Shown here in pieces: positions 9,716 to 21,209 of a stretch of 64,000 nt of DNA (position 1 is the first letter of the stretch; each line of letters begins with the position of its first letter). The stretch is taken from assembly GCA_014529385.2 (NCBI GenBank), contig CM043960.1, forward strand, positions 24,836,896 to 24,900,895. Direction: 5' to 3'. The DNA comes from Adiantum capillus-veneris. Its lineage: Eukaryota > Streptophyta > Polypodiopsida > Polypodiales > Pteridaceae. The notes below the pieces were generated by a model. It did no database searches. It was not told where the DNA came from and worked only from the letters and a program-made list of their open reading frames with translations. Position numbers and translations under genes: made by a program.

Positions 9716-10953
9716 AAAAAAAAAAAATCCGAGAAAAAGATCCTTCTATTAGTTAATGAAAACTGTCCATAGGGCTACAACTTCCTCTACAAGAGAGGGC
9801 TACAACAAGCATGATGGTAAGACTCTCCCAATGAAAAAACAGCATATATACAATGAGGTTAAATCAAGAGATGGGAGGAGAGAAGAGCCACACAGGTGGA
9901 CAGTAGTGCCATCTGAGCACCCCCAAGACTATGGTGTAGAAAGGCCCAGGGCGCCAAAGTCGAAGGAAAGCCTCGCGGCGCTCTCGTATGTGGTCGGAGC
10001 TGCCCTGTAGTCCCTCAAGCTGTCCTCTGAGAGTATGGATCAGCTCTAGCCAAAAGTCACGAACAGTCTCTGTTGGTGGCATAGGGCGAGCCTCAAAGAT
10101 GCGAAAACAGCGGGCCCGCCAGATGAACCAAAGTGTCAGGCCACTGATGAGCTCCCAACACTCCTCTCTCTCACTGCACCACTCTTGTGGAGTAATCTCT
10201 GTAGCAGGCTGGAGTGTAGGACGTCCCCCCTGCATCACTATCATCCTGCTGGTGGACAATAGCTCAAACTGAAGTGCTGGGCTCGTGAGGGTGGACCAAG
10301 CCGCTGCCCCCCAAGTGTACTGTCGGGCCGTGGAGAGAGCAGGCATCAGCTGAAGAACTCATAGCCACACCTGCTTGACCGAGGGACAGTCCCAAAGACA
10401 GTGACGCTTACTCTCCACCAAATGGTCACAAGCTGCACATGTGGCCGAGAGACCACTATGTACTAGCCAGCTCCCTACTGCTGTGGCTCTATGTGTGACC
10501 AGCCACTGAAACAAGGTGACTCGCCTCGGTTTTCTGGAGTCCCACAACCTCTCCCAAAAGTCTGCCAAGAACTCGACGATGAGACCCTCCTCCTGCCAAT
10601 GACGTGCTGCAGCAGGGAGGGCCTCTCTCTGTGCTGCTAGTATGTGCCGTCCAAGCCAAACAGTGTATTGAAAGAAGGGGACTCCTGGGTGGTCTGCAGA
10701 AGAGAAGGGGTCCCTCCATAGCCGCTCACCAGGATCCCACTGTACTCGTGCAAGTGGACAGCACTCCCAAGCCCAAAACCTCCAGTGGCCAGTCTCAAGA
10801 GCTGCTGGGTCAGGGTCTATGACGCAAGTCCTCCCACAGATGCCCACAACTCGGATTCTCTGAAAACAGCACTTTGCTACCTGCGAGGCCTCTACTGCAA
10901 CTCGCTGTAGTCGTCCCCCACCCTAAAGCTCGAAGAACAGGGCTAGGACAGTC
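9716..10953 (-). mobile_element. LINE-A copy (ii), 5'-truncated, with 15-bp target duplication
   Basis: The 3' third of LINE-A lies on minus. It is flanked by GTGAAATTAGTCAAA at 9701-9715 and again at 10954-10968, a perfect 15-bp target duplication. The body runs from within ORF2 (10953) to the 3' terminal block ATTAACTAATAGAAGGATC near 9740. The A-run touching the left duplication is on the plus strand, so the LINE sense strand ends in T rather than in the poly(A) of the sister copies at 10990 and 21154. That is unusual and is described under findings. Confidence 0.88.
9864..10847 (-). pseudogene. LINE-A ORF2 C-terminal region (zinc-finger reverse transcriptase tail)
   Basis: Two frames, 10847-10359 and 10346-9864, together match the end of ORF2 in the other LINE-A copies; one stop or frame change near 10350 separates them. 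The upstream part carries the zf-RVT-like signature: RVTLFQWLVTHRATAVGSWL, then CAACDHLVESKRHCLWDCP, with a C-x2-C...H-x3-(x)-C arrangement. The downstream part includes WELISGLTLWFIWRARCFRIFE, which resembles the conserved block after the zinc finger in plant LINE ORF2 proteins. No catalytic reverse-transcriptase core remains. Confidence 0.8.
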
Positions 10954-10989
10954 GTGAAATTAGTCAAATTAACAAGGGGTTAGTGTAAA

Positions 10990-13900
10990 TTTTTTTTTTT
11001 TTCAAGAAAAAGATCCTTCTATTAGTTAATGAAAACTGCCCATAGGGCTACATCCACCTCTGCAAGAGAGGGCTACAACACGCATGATGGGGAGACTCTC
11101 CCAATGAAAAAACAGCATATATACAATGGGGCTAAATCAAGAGTGGGAGGAGGGAAGAGCCACACAGGTGGACAGTAGTGCCATCTGAGCACCCCCTGGA
11201 CCATGGTGTAGAAAGGCCCAGGGCGCCAGAGTCGAAGGAAAGCCTCGCGGCGCTCCCGCATGCGGTCGGAGCTGCCCTGTAGTCCCTCAAGCTGTCCTCT
11301 GAGAGTATGGATCAGCTCTAGCCAAAAGTCACGAACAGTCTCTGCTGGTGGCACAGGGCGAGCCTCAAAGATACGGAAACAACGGGCCCGCCAGATGAAC
11401 CAAAGAGCTAGGCCGCTGATGAGCTCCCAGCACTCCTCTCTCTCACTGCACCACTCCTGTGGAGTAAGGTCTGTAGCAGGCTGGAGTGCAGGTCGACCCC
11501 CCTGTATCACTATCATCCTGCTGGTGGAAGATAGCTCAAACTCTAGTGCCGGGCCCGTGAGGGTGGACCAAGCCGCTGCCCCCCAAGTGTACTGTCGAGC
11601 CGCGTAGAGGGCAGGCATCAACCGAAGAACTCGTAGCCACACCTGCTGGGCCGAAGGATAGTCCCAAAGACAGTGTCGCTGACTCTCCACCAACTGGTCA
11701 CAGGCTGTACATACGGCCGAGAGACCACTATGCACAAGCCAACTCCCTACTGCTGTGGCTCTGTGTGCAACCAACCACTGGAACAAAGTGACGTGCCTCA
11801 GCTGTCTGGAGTCCCACAGCCTCTGCCAAAAAGCTGCCAAGAACTCAGCTGTGAGACCCTCCTCCTGCCAATGACGTGCTGCAGTGGGGCGGGCCTCTCT
11901 CTGCGCTGCAAGTATATGACGTCCAAGCCGAACAGTGTACTGGAAGAAAGGGACTCCTGGGCGGTCTGCAGAAGAGAAGGGGTCCCTCCATAGCCACTCA
12001 CCAGGATCCCACTGTACTCGTGCCAGTGGACAACACTCCCAAGCCCATAGCCTCCAGTGTCCTGTCTCGAGAGCTGCTCGGTCAGGGTCTATGACGCAAG
12101 TCCTCCCACAGATGCCCACAACTCGGATCCTCTGGAAACAGCACTCTGCTACCTGCCGGGCCTCTACTGTAACTCGCTGTAAACGTCCCCCACCCTGTAG
12201 CTCAAAGAACAGGGCTGGGACAGTCTCTGAACAAGCCCTGACTGAGATGAGAACCTCCAGTCGTGTGAAGGCTCCCATCCATCGGGATGCTACTGGCTTG
12301 AGAGACGTGAGCCACTCAGCTGGAACTGACTCTGAGATGTCCTGACGCATGCTCTGAACCCCTCTCATGCCCTATACCTGGACACCCTGCACCTCCTCTG
12401 ACAAACCTGTGAACTCTAGCCAGTCACCTAGAGAGCGCGCTGGACCTACTGCCATGGGACCCCATGAAACATGAGGCCTACTCCCAACCAAGTGGCCTCT
12501 CTGAGTGCTAACCATGGGGTTCCAGACGAGGGGCTGTCGCTCCGTGCATGTCGGTTGTCTCTGCTCTAGGCCACGCCGTAAGAGCTCCCAAGAGCGAAGC
12601 AAACTCACAGCGAATCGGTCCTCCAGTCTCCTACTCAAACCAACTCGGCGTAACTCTGTAAAGATCCATCTGGTCGAAGGTTGCCAAGGGCCTCCTGACT
12701 GAGGCACCCTGGCACGAAGCCTCTGCAGCAAGAACTCTTTCCAGGGCTCCTCGCTTGGAAGAAGTCCTCTGAAGACGAACTTCCCAAGAAGGGCTCTGCT
12801 CTGCTATGCTGGATCAATGATCCCAAGCCCTCCCTGAGAACAAGGAAGTGTGATGACCGACCAAGCCACCTTGGCTCGGGCAACCTGAGTGTCGCGACTT
12901 GACCAAAGGAAGTTCCTGATCAGCCTCTCTACCTGGCTGATACAAGAACTCGAGAAGATCCAGCAAGAAGTGATGTACCACATAGTTGCCAACAACACCT
13001 GGTTGGCAACTACTACTCTACCAGCCAGCGAAAGTCGTGCTGAACTCCACTGTAACAGCTTTCTCCTGATGGACAGGAGAAGAGGAGCAATCTGCTGCTC
13101 GGGGGACAAATCCAAACCAACCTGACAACCCAAGTATCGAATTGCAGTCCCTGGGGGAATCCACCTGAAACCCTCTCCTGGCATTCACTCTGGCACAGGA
13201 GCACTGCCAACCGAGAAAGCCACTGTCTTTCTCTAGTTGATCAATGCGCCCGATGCACAGCAGAAGGTCTCAAGAGCCTGCCCACACCTGTGTAAATTGG
13301 CCTCCTGGCCCTCTAAGTACTAGGCTGAGTCGTCGGCAAACTCAGCGTCCAGAAGCTCATCTCCCTGTATCGGGAGTGCTAAGCCCTTCAAACCAACCTG
13401 CTGTGACACCAAAAATCTGCTCATCGCCTCCGCATAGAACAGAAAGAGAAAGGGGACAAGAGGACAACCCTGTCTGACCGATCGTGTGAGCATGAAGCGC
13501 TCACCTCTACCTCCTACCAAAAGCACCTGACTGTGAGCCTGTCTGTACAAAGCTGACACCCCTCTGATCCAAGCATCTGAAAAGCCCATCCTGCAAAGCG
13601 TGCCCTCTAGAAAGTCCCAGTCAACTCTGTCGTATGCCTTCTCAAAATCGAGAAGAAGAATCACAAGGTCCTCCCCACGGAGACGTGCCAAGGCAGAAGC
13701 CTCCCAGAAAGTGAAGATGTTGTCAAGGATACTGCGTTCCTTGACAAAACCTGTCTGAGTCCCATGTATAAGGCTCTCCAAAAGTGGTTGAATCCTCAAA
13801 CTCAAAGCCTTGGCAAGAATTTTGTAGGATGAGTTGAGGATGGTGATGGGGCGCCACTGTCGAATCTCATCCAAGGAGCCATCCTCCTTTGGAATGAGGT

Positions 13901-14652
13901 AAATCAGGCCCTCACTCATGCTATCCGGCATCACTCCTGTGTGCAGAATGTACTGAAAGGCACTACAAAGATCTGGGCCAAGCAAGTCCCAGTACTCCAG
14001 GAAGAAGCTGGGAGTCAGCCCATCCTCACCTAGACAGCTACCACGAGGAAGGGCCCTAAGAGCCGTATGCAGCTCCTCAAGCTGAAGAGGTATCTCCAGC
14101 CTCTGGCGCATCTCCTCAGTCACAAGACAAGGCATCTGCGCCCAAACCTGCTCCCTGTATGCATCCTGTCTCTCTGACTGGGGCTCAGCCGTCAGTAGCT
14201 CACGGTAAAAGTCAGTAGCAACTGCACGCATATCCTCAGGCTCACAAGCAACTAACCCATCGGGTCTCCTCAGCTGAGTGACCTTGGCATGCGAGTGCCG
14301 AGGTCCTACTGTCTCAAAAAAGGCACCTGTCACTCTGTCACCTACCTGAGTCCACTGAGATGCCTGTCGGTGAAAGGCAAACTCATGGCGCCTCTCCTCT
14401 GTGCAAGCAAGCTCCTGTCGAGCCTGCTGTAACTGCTCCTCGAGCCATGGATTGTCTGGATGCTGCTCCTGCATCCTCTGTAGTGAAGCAATGCCTCGTT
14501 TGAGACGCTGCTCCTCCTCTCTCGCTGCGGCCCGTCGAGCCAAAGACTCCAGGAGAAAAAAGTGGCTAAGCTGAGCTAGGCTTAAGGCCACTCTGTCTGC
14601 CGGTAGAGCCTGGCTATCCATGCCCTCTGTCCAAAGAGCCTCTACCCTCACC
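10990..14652 (-). mobile_element. LINE-A copy (iii), 5'-truncated
   Basis: It lies on minus, with its poly(A) seen as a T-run at 10990-11002, and starts 21 bases after the right target duplication of copy (ii). It retains the ORF2 region from the endonuclease/RT linker to the C-terminus and the 3' UTR. Homology to the full-length copy (21-28 kb) ends near 14652, where plus-strand LINE-B sequence begins. I could not find a matching target duplication on the far side. Confidence 0.88.
11073..14651 (-). pseudogene. LINE-A ORF2: reverse transcriptase and C-terminal zinc finger, few stops
   Basis: Reading from 14651: a linker with a coiled-coil-like acidic/basic helix (EEEQRLKRGIASLQRMQEQ) comes first. 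The RT core follows: GEDGLTPSFFLEYWDLLGP, LIYLIPKEDGSLDEIRQWRP, LLLDFEKAYDRVDWDFLEG, SVRQGCPL and the catalytic FADD at the end of the 443-codon frame (near 13325). A TAG just after FADDSA breaks it. The frame resumes (13184-12804, 12731-12372) and then the 431-codon frame 12368-11073 gives the C-terminus. That last frame includes RHVTLFQWLVAHRATAVGSWL and CTACDQLVESQRHCLWD. The catalytic Asp residues are present, but the stops and the missing endonuclease make it non-functional. The first Met at 14651 is not the biological start. Confidence 0.9.
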
Positions 14653-14769
14653 TTCTCACATCCTTCACCATCCCACCGCTACCTATTGAGGCTGACCATG
14701 CATATCTTGCCCTCTCTTTCACTGGCTCACCCATCTCACACACACCACCTACACTCACACCACACACCA

Positions 14770-17478
14770 CCATACATTTCACACGAGCTAGCCAGAGTTT
14801 ACTCATCACATGTCTACGAGGGGATCTACACTCTCGACCCAGATACACCACTCTCTACACTCACTAGCCAGCTTTCCGCAGTTCTACACACCTCATCCCT
14901 CAGCTGCTTTCCACATACTACCCACACTGGTAGACCTCCACCCTCCGGGACGATCCCCAAGAACCGATGGTACGACGAGGAGTATAGGGATCTATACAGG
15001 CAGCTACGGGCTCGATGAGCCTTGGAGGAGATCACTGAGAGCGAGGTCCGGCGACAGATGAAGGCCATCACACGTCGTAAACGGCGGGCCTTCGAAGAGG
15101 CACAGGAGCTTGAGCTATACCACCTTCTCATGAGTACAGACTGCGCCACCGCATGGAGGATTCTCAGAGAGCCACGTCCTACCACCCCCCTAGAGGATCC
15201 TCAGATCTGGCATGATTACGTCGAGCGCCTATACCAGATACCTGGGCAGCCACTGATCTCGGAGCCACCCGACCCCCGATCTACCACCTCGACTTTCTTC
15301 ACATCTAGTATGGTGAAGAGGGCTATTCGACGCCTCTAGCATGGCCACTCAGCAAACCACACTAGACTACAGAGTGAGCACCTCATCTATGCAACAAACA
15401 CCCTCTCCCCCTTGATAGCACGTCTCTTCAACCGCGCTTTGGTTGAGCGACTACCAGAGGAGTGGACCATGCACACCATTGTGCCGATCCACAAATCTGG
15501 CGACACCTTGGACCCAGGGAACTACAGGACTATCATGATTGGCCACACATTGGCCAAACTATATGGGGCAGTTCTTGAGGCAGAGCTCACCACATACGCA
15601 GAGGCATCAGGGCTATGTGCACCAGGACAGGCAGGGTTTCGACGCACTTTCTCGACCATCGATCACATCTTCGTGCTTCGCTGCCTGATCGCCGGAGTGA
15701 AAGCACGGAAGAGACGACTCTACTGCTGCTTTGTGGATTTCTGTAAGGCTTTTGACACCATCCCTAGAGAGAGACTCTTTCAGCGTCTCCAGGAGCTACA
15801 GATATCATCTGAGATAATATGGGCCATTCATTCTTTGTATGCACAGGTCATAGGTAGAGTGCGGTCCCAAGTGGAGTATCGGACCCCATTGCTAGCACCA
15901 TTGGTGTGAAGCAAGGATGCTCCCTCTCCCCGACCCTATTTGGCCTCTACATCGACGAGATAGCAGATTACATCCTACGAGCAGGTAGGGCGGGCTCCGA
16001 CTTGGCAGGTACACCAGTCCATATTATGCTCTATGCAGATGATATTATTCTAGTTTCTGAGACACAGGAGGGACTACAGAGCCACCTACACGCCTTGGAT
16101 GATTTCTGCACACATCGAGGGCTCACACTGAACCTTGGCAAGACCAAGGTCATGATCTTCCACACCTCCAGGACAGTCTGGAGTAGAGCAGTGCTCACTG
16201 CTCATGGTAGCAGGTGGACAGGTTGAGGTAGTTGATTCATATGTATATTTGGGGGTAACTTTCACTGGCACCACGGGCAGATTTTCCATGACCCAGGCAA
16301 CCAGAGACCGGCTTACACGAGGATATGCAGCACTGGCCACCTTAGAGCGCAGATGCCACCAGGCCCACTTCCAGGAGCCCCGCACCAAGGGGTGGCTTTT
16401 TGACACTTTAGTTACACCTGCCATGATGTACGCTACCGCAGTATGGGCACCAGGACTCTCAGTATCTCTCTGGATACAGATAGAGCGCCCACAGATCATT
16501 ATGATCTCTCGTTTGCTCCATAGCAAACCATCAGTACCACACGACATCATCAGAGCAGAGCTAGCGGCACCCCCGATGCTAGTAGATGCCCTCTTCCAGA
16601 CAGTTTGCTTCATCCAGCACATGCGAGAGCTTCCACCAGACAGACTCACACGCAGAGCTTTCGAGGCATCGATACAGCTACATCAAGAGGGAGACACCAG
16701 AGCATGGTACTCACAGGTCACAGAGTGGTTCACATCCCATGGCTTGAACATCACATAATTGCCCCCTTTTCAGTATGATCCCGACTCCCCATACATAGGC
16801 CTCTCACACCATGAGAGGAATCGAGTTCTCAGACAGGATCTCTGGCAGCTATACATCCGAGAGACATGGATCACACCCGGAGAGCCTCTTCCTACGAAGA
16901 TGCAATACTACAGAGACCACTTCCTAACCATCCTAGCAGATGGTTTCATCCAGAGACCGAGATACATGGATGTCCACATGCCACATAGAGCACGGGTCGC
17001 CATTAGACAGCTCAGAGTATCATCACACCAGCTAGAGATTGAGGCAAGGAGAGTTGCACATGTCCCCAGGGCAGAGAGGATATGCAGACTTTGCATAGCA
17101 GACATTGAGAGTGAGGAGCATTTTGTGTGCAAATGTAGAGCATATGAGGGGATCAGAGGCAGATATCCGGCTTTGTTTGCAGACCAGCCCACCTTACACC
17201 AGATTCTTCAGTCCAGAGACAAGCGACTTTTCGGCCGCTTCCTCATAGAGGCACAGCATTACCGGGACTCTCTCCTTCGGACATCATCTGTCCTGAGAGA
17301 CGAGCGCCAGACACAGCTTACAGATTTCTTCCAGAGGGGCACAGTAGTATCACCATCCCAGACTACTCAGAGAGGAGTGACTCTACAGCAGGCTGAGGAG
17401 GTCCAAGCTCGCAGACGTCCACGTCCCCATGGGCGTAGGGCACCCCGACTTCACCACAGAGAGATCCAGGAGATCTAG
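14770..17478 (+). pseudogene. LINE-B ORF2: reverse transcriptase plus CCHC tail, frameshifted
   Basis: The linker region has NRWYDEEYRDLYRQLRAR and is cut by TGA at 15016. It is followed by EEITESEVRRQMKAITRRKR to 15339 (TAG). The RT core runs from about 15341: EEWTMHTIVPIHKSGD, NYRTIMIGHTLAKLY, CCFVDFCKAFDTIPRERL. After a frameshift near 15890 come KQGCSLSPTLFGLYIDE and the catalytic YADD near 16033. A further shift near 16200 leads into VEVVDSYVYLGVTFTGTTG. The frame after a TAA at 16756 is open for 239 codons and contains CRLCIADIESEEHFVCKC near 17085-17137, a C-x2-C...H-x3-C finger like that at the end of L1-type ORF2. About five lesions in 2.7 kb suggest moderate age. Confidence 0.85.
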
Positions 17479-17824
17479 GAGCGCTACTACAGATCTCTAG
17501 AGGATAGACGCATCCGGGCTTTTGCAGATCGAACCGCCATCCTACGGAGATTGTTCACACCTCACCCACCCATGCATCATGTCTTACACCCTGATTACGG
17601 GGCTGGATGGAGCTAGAGATATGATAGCATTTCTTTCATGATTGTATATACCCCAGCATATAGGATTGCATCTCTCCCCTGTTTTTAGAACCCCACCCCC
17701 CACCCTTGTACCACCTCCCTCCTCCCTTAGTCCTTACACAGGATAGCTGTTTTTGCTTTGTACCTTTTCATCCTTCACAGGATATCCAGAGGACACCCAC
17801 CCCATGTACTTTGATTTGTCTCAT

Positions 17825-17840
17825 AGGCCGATTTCGGCCT
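17825..17840 (+). promoter_or_regulatory. LINE-B 3' hairpin, copy (a)
   Basis: AGGCCGATTTCGGCCT folds as a 6-7 bp stem. It lies about 20 bases before the simple-repeat tail. The same position in other LINE-B copies (33264, 33571, 37772) also folds, with paired changes. It may be the structure that the element's reverse transcriptase recognises on its own RNA. Confidence 0.6.
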
Positions 17841-17949
17841 CCAATGGACGTTAAAAAATCTTTCTTTCTTTCTTTCTCTCTACGCGTGTTATCCGCCTGT
17901 GGCACTGGCTTGCAGGGAACACGACTGGATCAAGCTGCTTGTGACACCC

Positions 17950-19335
17950 CTTCTCCACACCATTTGCTTGCCTTCAAGATGCAAGCGAATGTGATTGCAT
18001 TGGAGAGACACCCTTGCTTCATATCTGTCAAAAATAGCACAAAGCTTCTTGGCCCTGCCCAGTTGGACATATCCCCCAATTAGTGAATTCCAAGAACGAC
18101 ATCCCGGTTAAGAGGCTCCTCGCGCACTTTTTGGTGCTTTATGTGGTGCACCACACCTATTGATACATGTGGACCAAGACGGTGCTAAGCACAACTTTTT
18201 CTTTGAACAACCAGAGTCTAACAATATCATCGTGAATTCATGTGTAATGCCACATGCCTCCAAGGTGCAAGTGTACGTGATTGTGCCCTCTCTCTACATC
18301 TGCTCGAAAATAGCCCGGAGCTTCGTGACCCTAACCCTTGTCTTTCCTTCCCCCATTGTAGAGCCCGAGTTTCAGACGTCTCATCGTAGAACCCCCCCTT
18401 CACCTTGTCATGTTTTCCTTTAAGATTCAAGAGAATGTAATTGCATCTGCCAAAAATATCACAAAGCTTGGACATATCCTGTAATTAGTGCTCTATGAAG
18501 TACACTACATTTGGGATACATGTCAACCAAGGCAGTGCTAAGCACGAAGTTTTCTTTTAGCAACCTCAGTCTAACAATACCATCGTGAATTCTTTTACCC
18601 ATATTAGCATCGGCCACATACCTTCAAGGTGCAAGTGTCTGTGGTTGTGTTTAGAGAGATGTGCTCTCTCTGTATGTGTTGAAAATAGCTCAGAGCTTCG
18701 CGACTTGGACGCTTGCCTTTCCTTCCCCCACTGTAAGAGCCCAAGCTACAAACGTCTCCTCGTAGATCTCCCCCTTCTCCATGCCATGTTTGCCTTCAAG
18801 ATGCAAGCGAATGTGATTGCATCTGGAGAGACACCCTCGCTCCACATATGTGCCGAAAATAGCACAAAGCTTCTTGGCCCTGCCCCAGTTGGACATATCC
18901 CGCAATTAGTGCATTCCAAGAGACGACATTCCGATTAGGAGGCTCCTCACGCACTTTTTGTGCTTTGTGAAGTGCACCACATTTATTGATACATGTCGAC
19001 CAAGTTAGTGCTAAGCATGACGTTTTCTCTGAACAACCTCGGTCTAAGAGCCCCGTCCCACCACGTGGTTATGGGGGTTCAATGTCCTCCGTGCACTGAA
19101 GGAGCTTCTTGGCCCTGCCCCAGTTGGACATATCCCGCACTTAGTGCGCGCATTCCAAGAGACAACATCTCGATCAGGAGGCTCCTCATGTACTTTTTGT
19201 GCTTTATGAAATGCACCACATTTATTGATACATGTTGACCAAGGCGGTGCTCAGCACGACGTTTTCTCTCAAGAACCTCGATCGGAGAGCCCCGTCCCAC
19301 CACGTCCACCACGTGGTTACGGGGGTTCAATGTCC
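17950..19335 (+). repeat. Four diverged copies of a repeat block
   Basis: A block containing CAAAGCTTCTTGGCCCTGCCC, GGACATATCC, AGGCTCCTC and TGATACATGTxGACCAAG recurs. The GATACATGT anchor is seen at about 18162, 18515, 18988 and 19227. Spacing is irregular (354, 473, 239 bases), so units have gained and lost sequence. A second sub-block, ACCTTCAAGGTGCAAGTG, also repeats. Frames within it have no recognisable protein. It is either a decayed tandem repeat or successive insertions of one short element. Confidence 0.65.
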
Positions 19336-19503
19336 TCCTTGCACTGAACAATCTGTCCCACAGAGTGGCTGCAGCGCTTAGCGAGTTATGTCTGGCACTT
19401 ATAGTGCATTCCTTGACAATGCCCTACAACCCCTCTAACAGCCGTGCAGGACGCAGCTCTAACAATATCATGGTGAATTCTATGAGCATTGAATGGATTT
19501 CTG

Positions 19504-19596
19504 AGAAGCACACATGGTAGCAGCATTGAATGGATTTCTAAGACGTCGGATCGAAGACAGAGCTAGGTCCCAGAAGCACACATGGTAGCAGCATTG
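19504..19596 (+). repeat. 25-bp direct repeat pair
   Basis: A 25-base word beginning AGAAGCACACATGG is repeated exactly at 19504-19528 and 19572-19596. A shorter ATTGAATGGATTTCT repeat lies around the first copy. Local duplication; no function is suggested. Confidence 0.8.
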
Positions 19597-19730
19597 CTTG
19601 AGAAAAACCTAGGTTTAGTGTAATCCCACCAATGTTCGGGAAAAACAAAATTCCTTTCCTAGCATTATGTTTTTTTTTTGGATTTTTACACTATTTTTCT
19701 CTCTTTTGGGGCGGAATATCTCCTTTTCCC

Positions 19731-19949
19731 CTCGCCCTCAAACAACATTTTTGAAATTGAAAACGGCACGATATTAAGCTGAGACACATTTTTCCCGAAC
19801 ACAGAATCCCACCCACAAACTTTCTCATAGGTAGGTTTGCCAAGTTATTAGAAAAAAGTTTCTTTCGAGCAGTGCTGTGTTCGGGAAATATGTGTCTCAC
19901 CATAATATCGTGCCGTTTTCGATTTCAAAAATGCCGGTTGAGGGCAAGT
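19731..19949. repeat. hAT-like inverted repeats
   Basis: About 74 bases at 19731-19804 recur inverted at 19874-19949 with a 70-base spacer. The arms contain GAAAACGGCACGATATTA and end at ...CCCGAACAC(A)G on one side and CTGTGTTCGGG on the other. CAGTGTTCG-type ends are common in hAT elements, so foldback MITEs are likely. A third partial copy lies at about 20086-20136, and CTCATAGGTAGGTTTGCC occurs twice (19826, 20210), showing several related insertions. Confidence 0.6.
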
Positions 19950-20009
19950 GAAAAAGAAGAAATTCCGTCCCTTGGAGAAATGATTTTTCTCGAACACTGA
20001 CTGGGTGGC

Positions 20010-20011
<2 letters not shown>

Positions 20012-20060
<49 letters not shown>

Positions 20061-20366
20061 GCGCTAACACAGACGCAACACGTCGGATTGAAATTGAAAA
20101 CGACACGATATTAAGCTGAGACACATTTTTTCCGAACACTGAATCTCCCTACAAAATTTTGAGGAATTTAGTGCAAATTGGTGTAAAAACCTTCAAATTT
20201 ATTCAATTTCTCATAGGTAGGTTTGCCAAGTTATTAGAAAAAAGTTTTTTTCAAGCACTGGATCTACGTGCTGACACAGACACAACACGTCGGATTGAAG
20301 GCGGAGCCACGTCCTAGGAGCCCTCACGCGTGCACGTGCTGACATAGAGACGCAACCGGCGGAGCC

Positions 20367-20425
<59 letters not shown>

Positions 20426-20426
20426 A
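20012..20426. repeat. CT microsatellites and a CG run
   Basis: (CT)n occupies 20012-20058 and 20371-20411; the second continues into a CG dinucleotide run to about 20426. Such alternating tracts are prone to length change and, for CG, to Z-DNA. Minus frames reading Arg-Glu repeats through them are artefacts. The DNA between them holds hAT-like fragments and no gene. Confidence 0.9.
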
Positions 20427-20452
20427 CTGGCCCGGGGGGAGGGGCCACCTCC

Positions 20453-20482
20453 GGATGTGGGTGCAGGGCTGCACCCACATCC
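20453..20482. repeat. Perfect 13-bp hairpin
   Basis: GGATGTGGGTGCA (20453-20465) is followed by a 4-base loop and its exact complement (20470-20482). It may be the end of a small foldback element; no further evidence was found. Confidence 0.7.
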
Positions 20483-20600
20483 AGGGCTGCACTAGTCGTG
20501 CTCTCCCTCTCTCTCTCTATATATATATATATATCTCACAATGCTGTCCTGTCTCGCCGTTTGCAGGGCACACACCCGGAGGATTGTCCTACTGCCACGT

Positions 20601-20641
20601 GTCAGGGGGGGGAGCCGGAATCCCTCCCCCTTTTATACTAG
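20601..20641 (+). mobile_element. Helitron-like 3' terminus
   Basis: A GC-rich stem GGGGGAG/CTCCCCC (20608-20614 with 20624-20630) is followed after 7 bases by CTAG at 20638-20641 and then T. A short hairpin about 11 bases before a CTRR end, with a T after it, is the standard 3' end of Helitrons, which insert between A and T. A 5' TC end could not be placed; a TCTC(TA)n stretch near 20515 is only one possibility. Low to moderate confidence. Confidence 0.4.
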
Positions 20642-20930
20642 TATAGATTTATCGGGATAGTGTAGAGGGAACATCATCATATCCTTCATTTGGTGGTCGT
20701 TCTTCCTTGATAGTAAGCTCCTCCAATAGCATGTTGTTGAAGGGTCGCCAACGAAGTTGGTGGCCTTCATATTATTCTCATCTACCTCTTCCTAGGGTCC
20801 ATATCCTAGTGGTAGGATAGAGTCTTCGCGGTGATGTTGGAGCCTGGAAGCCCAATGGCTGCGATATTCCTTCTTGCAGCGTTTTCTCTCTCGATCCAAA
20901 GACACAGTCGGTGACGATCTTGTGCAAAGA
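20642..20930. other. Unassigned DNA before the LTR
   Basis: No reading frame or repeat was recognised. The last five bases before the LTR are AAAGA. A matching target duplication cannot be tested because the other LTR is truncated. Confidence 0.3.
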
Positions 20931-21209
20931 TGTCAGGTGCAGCCAAAGTGTTTAAGAATTTTGCTCAGATCTAGTACTCCACATAAACACAAGGTTACTT
21001 TACTTCACTTGAAAAAGAGAACTGAACTGGACACAATGAAGCAAAGAGAGACGCACAGAGTGAGAGAAAAGAGACGACACCGTATGTCGGGTCCCAACCA
21101 CCCTCAAGGGCCCCCTTGCTCTGTTGCCACAGCAACTACTTGCTTTAAATACTTTTTTTTTCCGAGAAAGAGATCCTTCCATTAGATAATAAAACTGCCT
21201 ACAACCACC

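Larger units (their letters stand above)
14653..17882 (+). mobile_element. LINE-B copy (a), 5'-truncated
   Basis: Plus strand. It begins at the end of LINE-A (iii) and ends with TGGACGTTAAAAAATC followed by a (CTTT)n-like tail at 17859-17882. The 3' end contains a perfect hairpin at 17825-17840 shared in structure with other LINE-B copies. The ORF2 remnant spans roughly 14770-17478. No endonuclease domain is visible, so the 5' end is missing. A target duplication was not found. Confidence 0.82.

Noticed and set aside
13320-14651. Intact standalone reverse transcriptase gene
   Set aside because: It is the RT part of a LINE-A ORF2 that continues after a stop into the usual C-terminal domain and 3' UTR.
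20515-20541. TCTC(TA)n as the 5' end of the Helitron-like element
   Set aside because: Simple sequence; cannot be told from a microsatellite.
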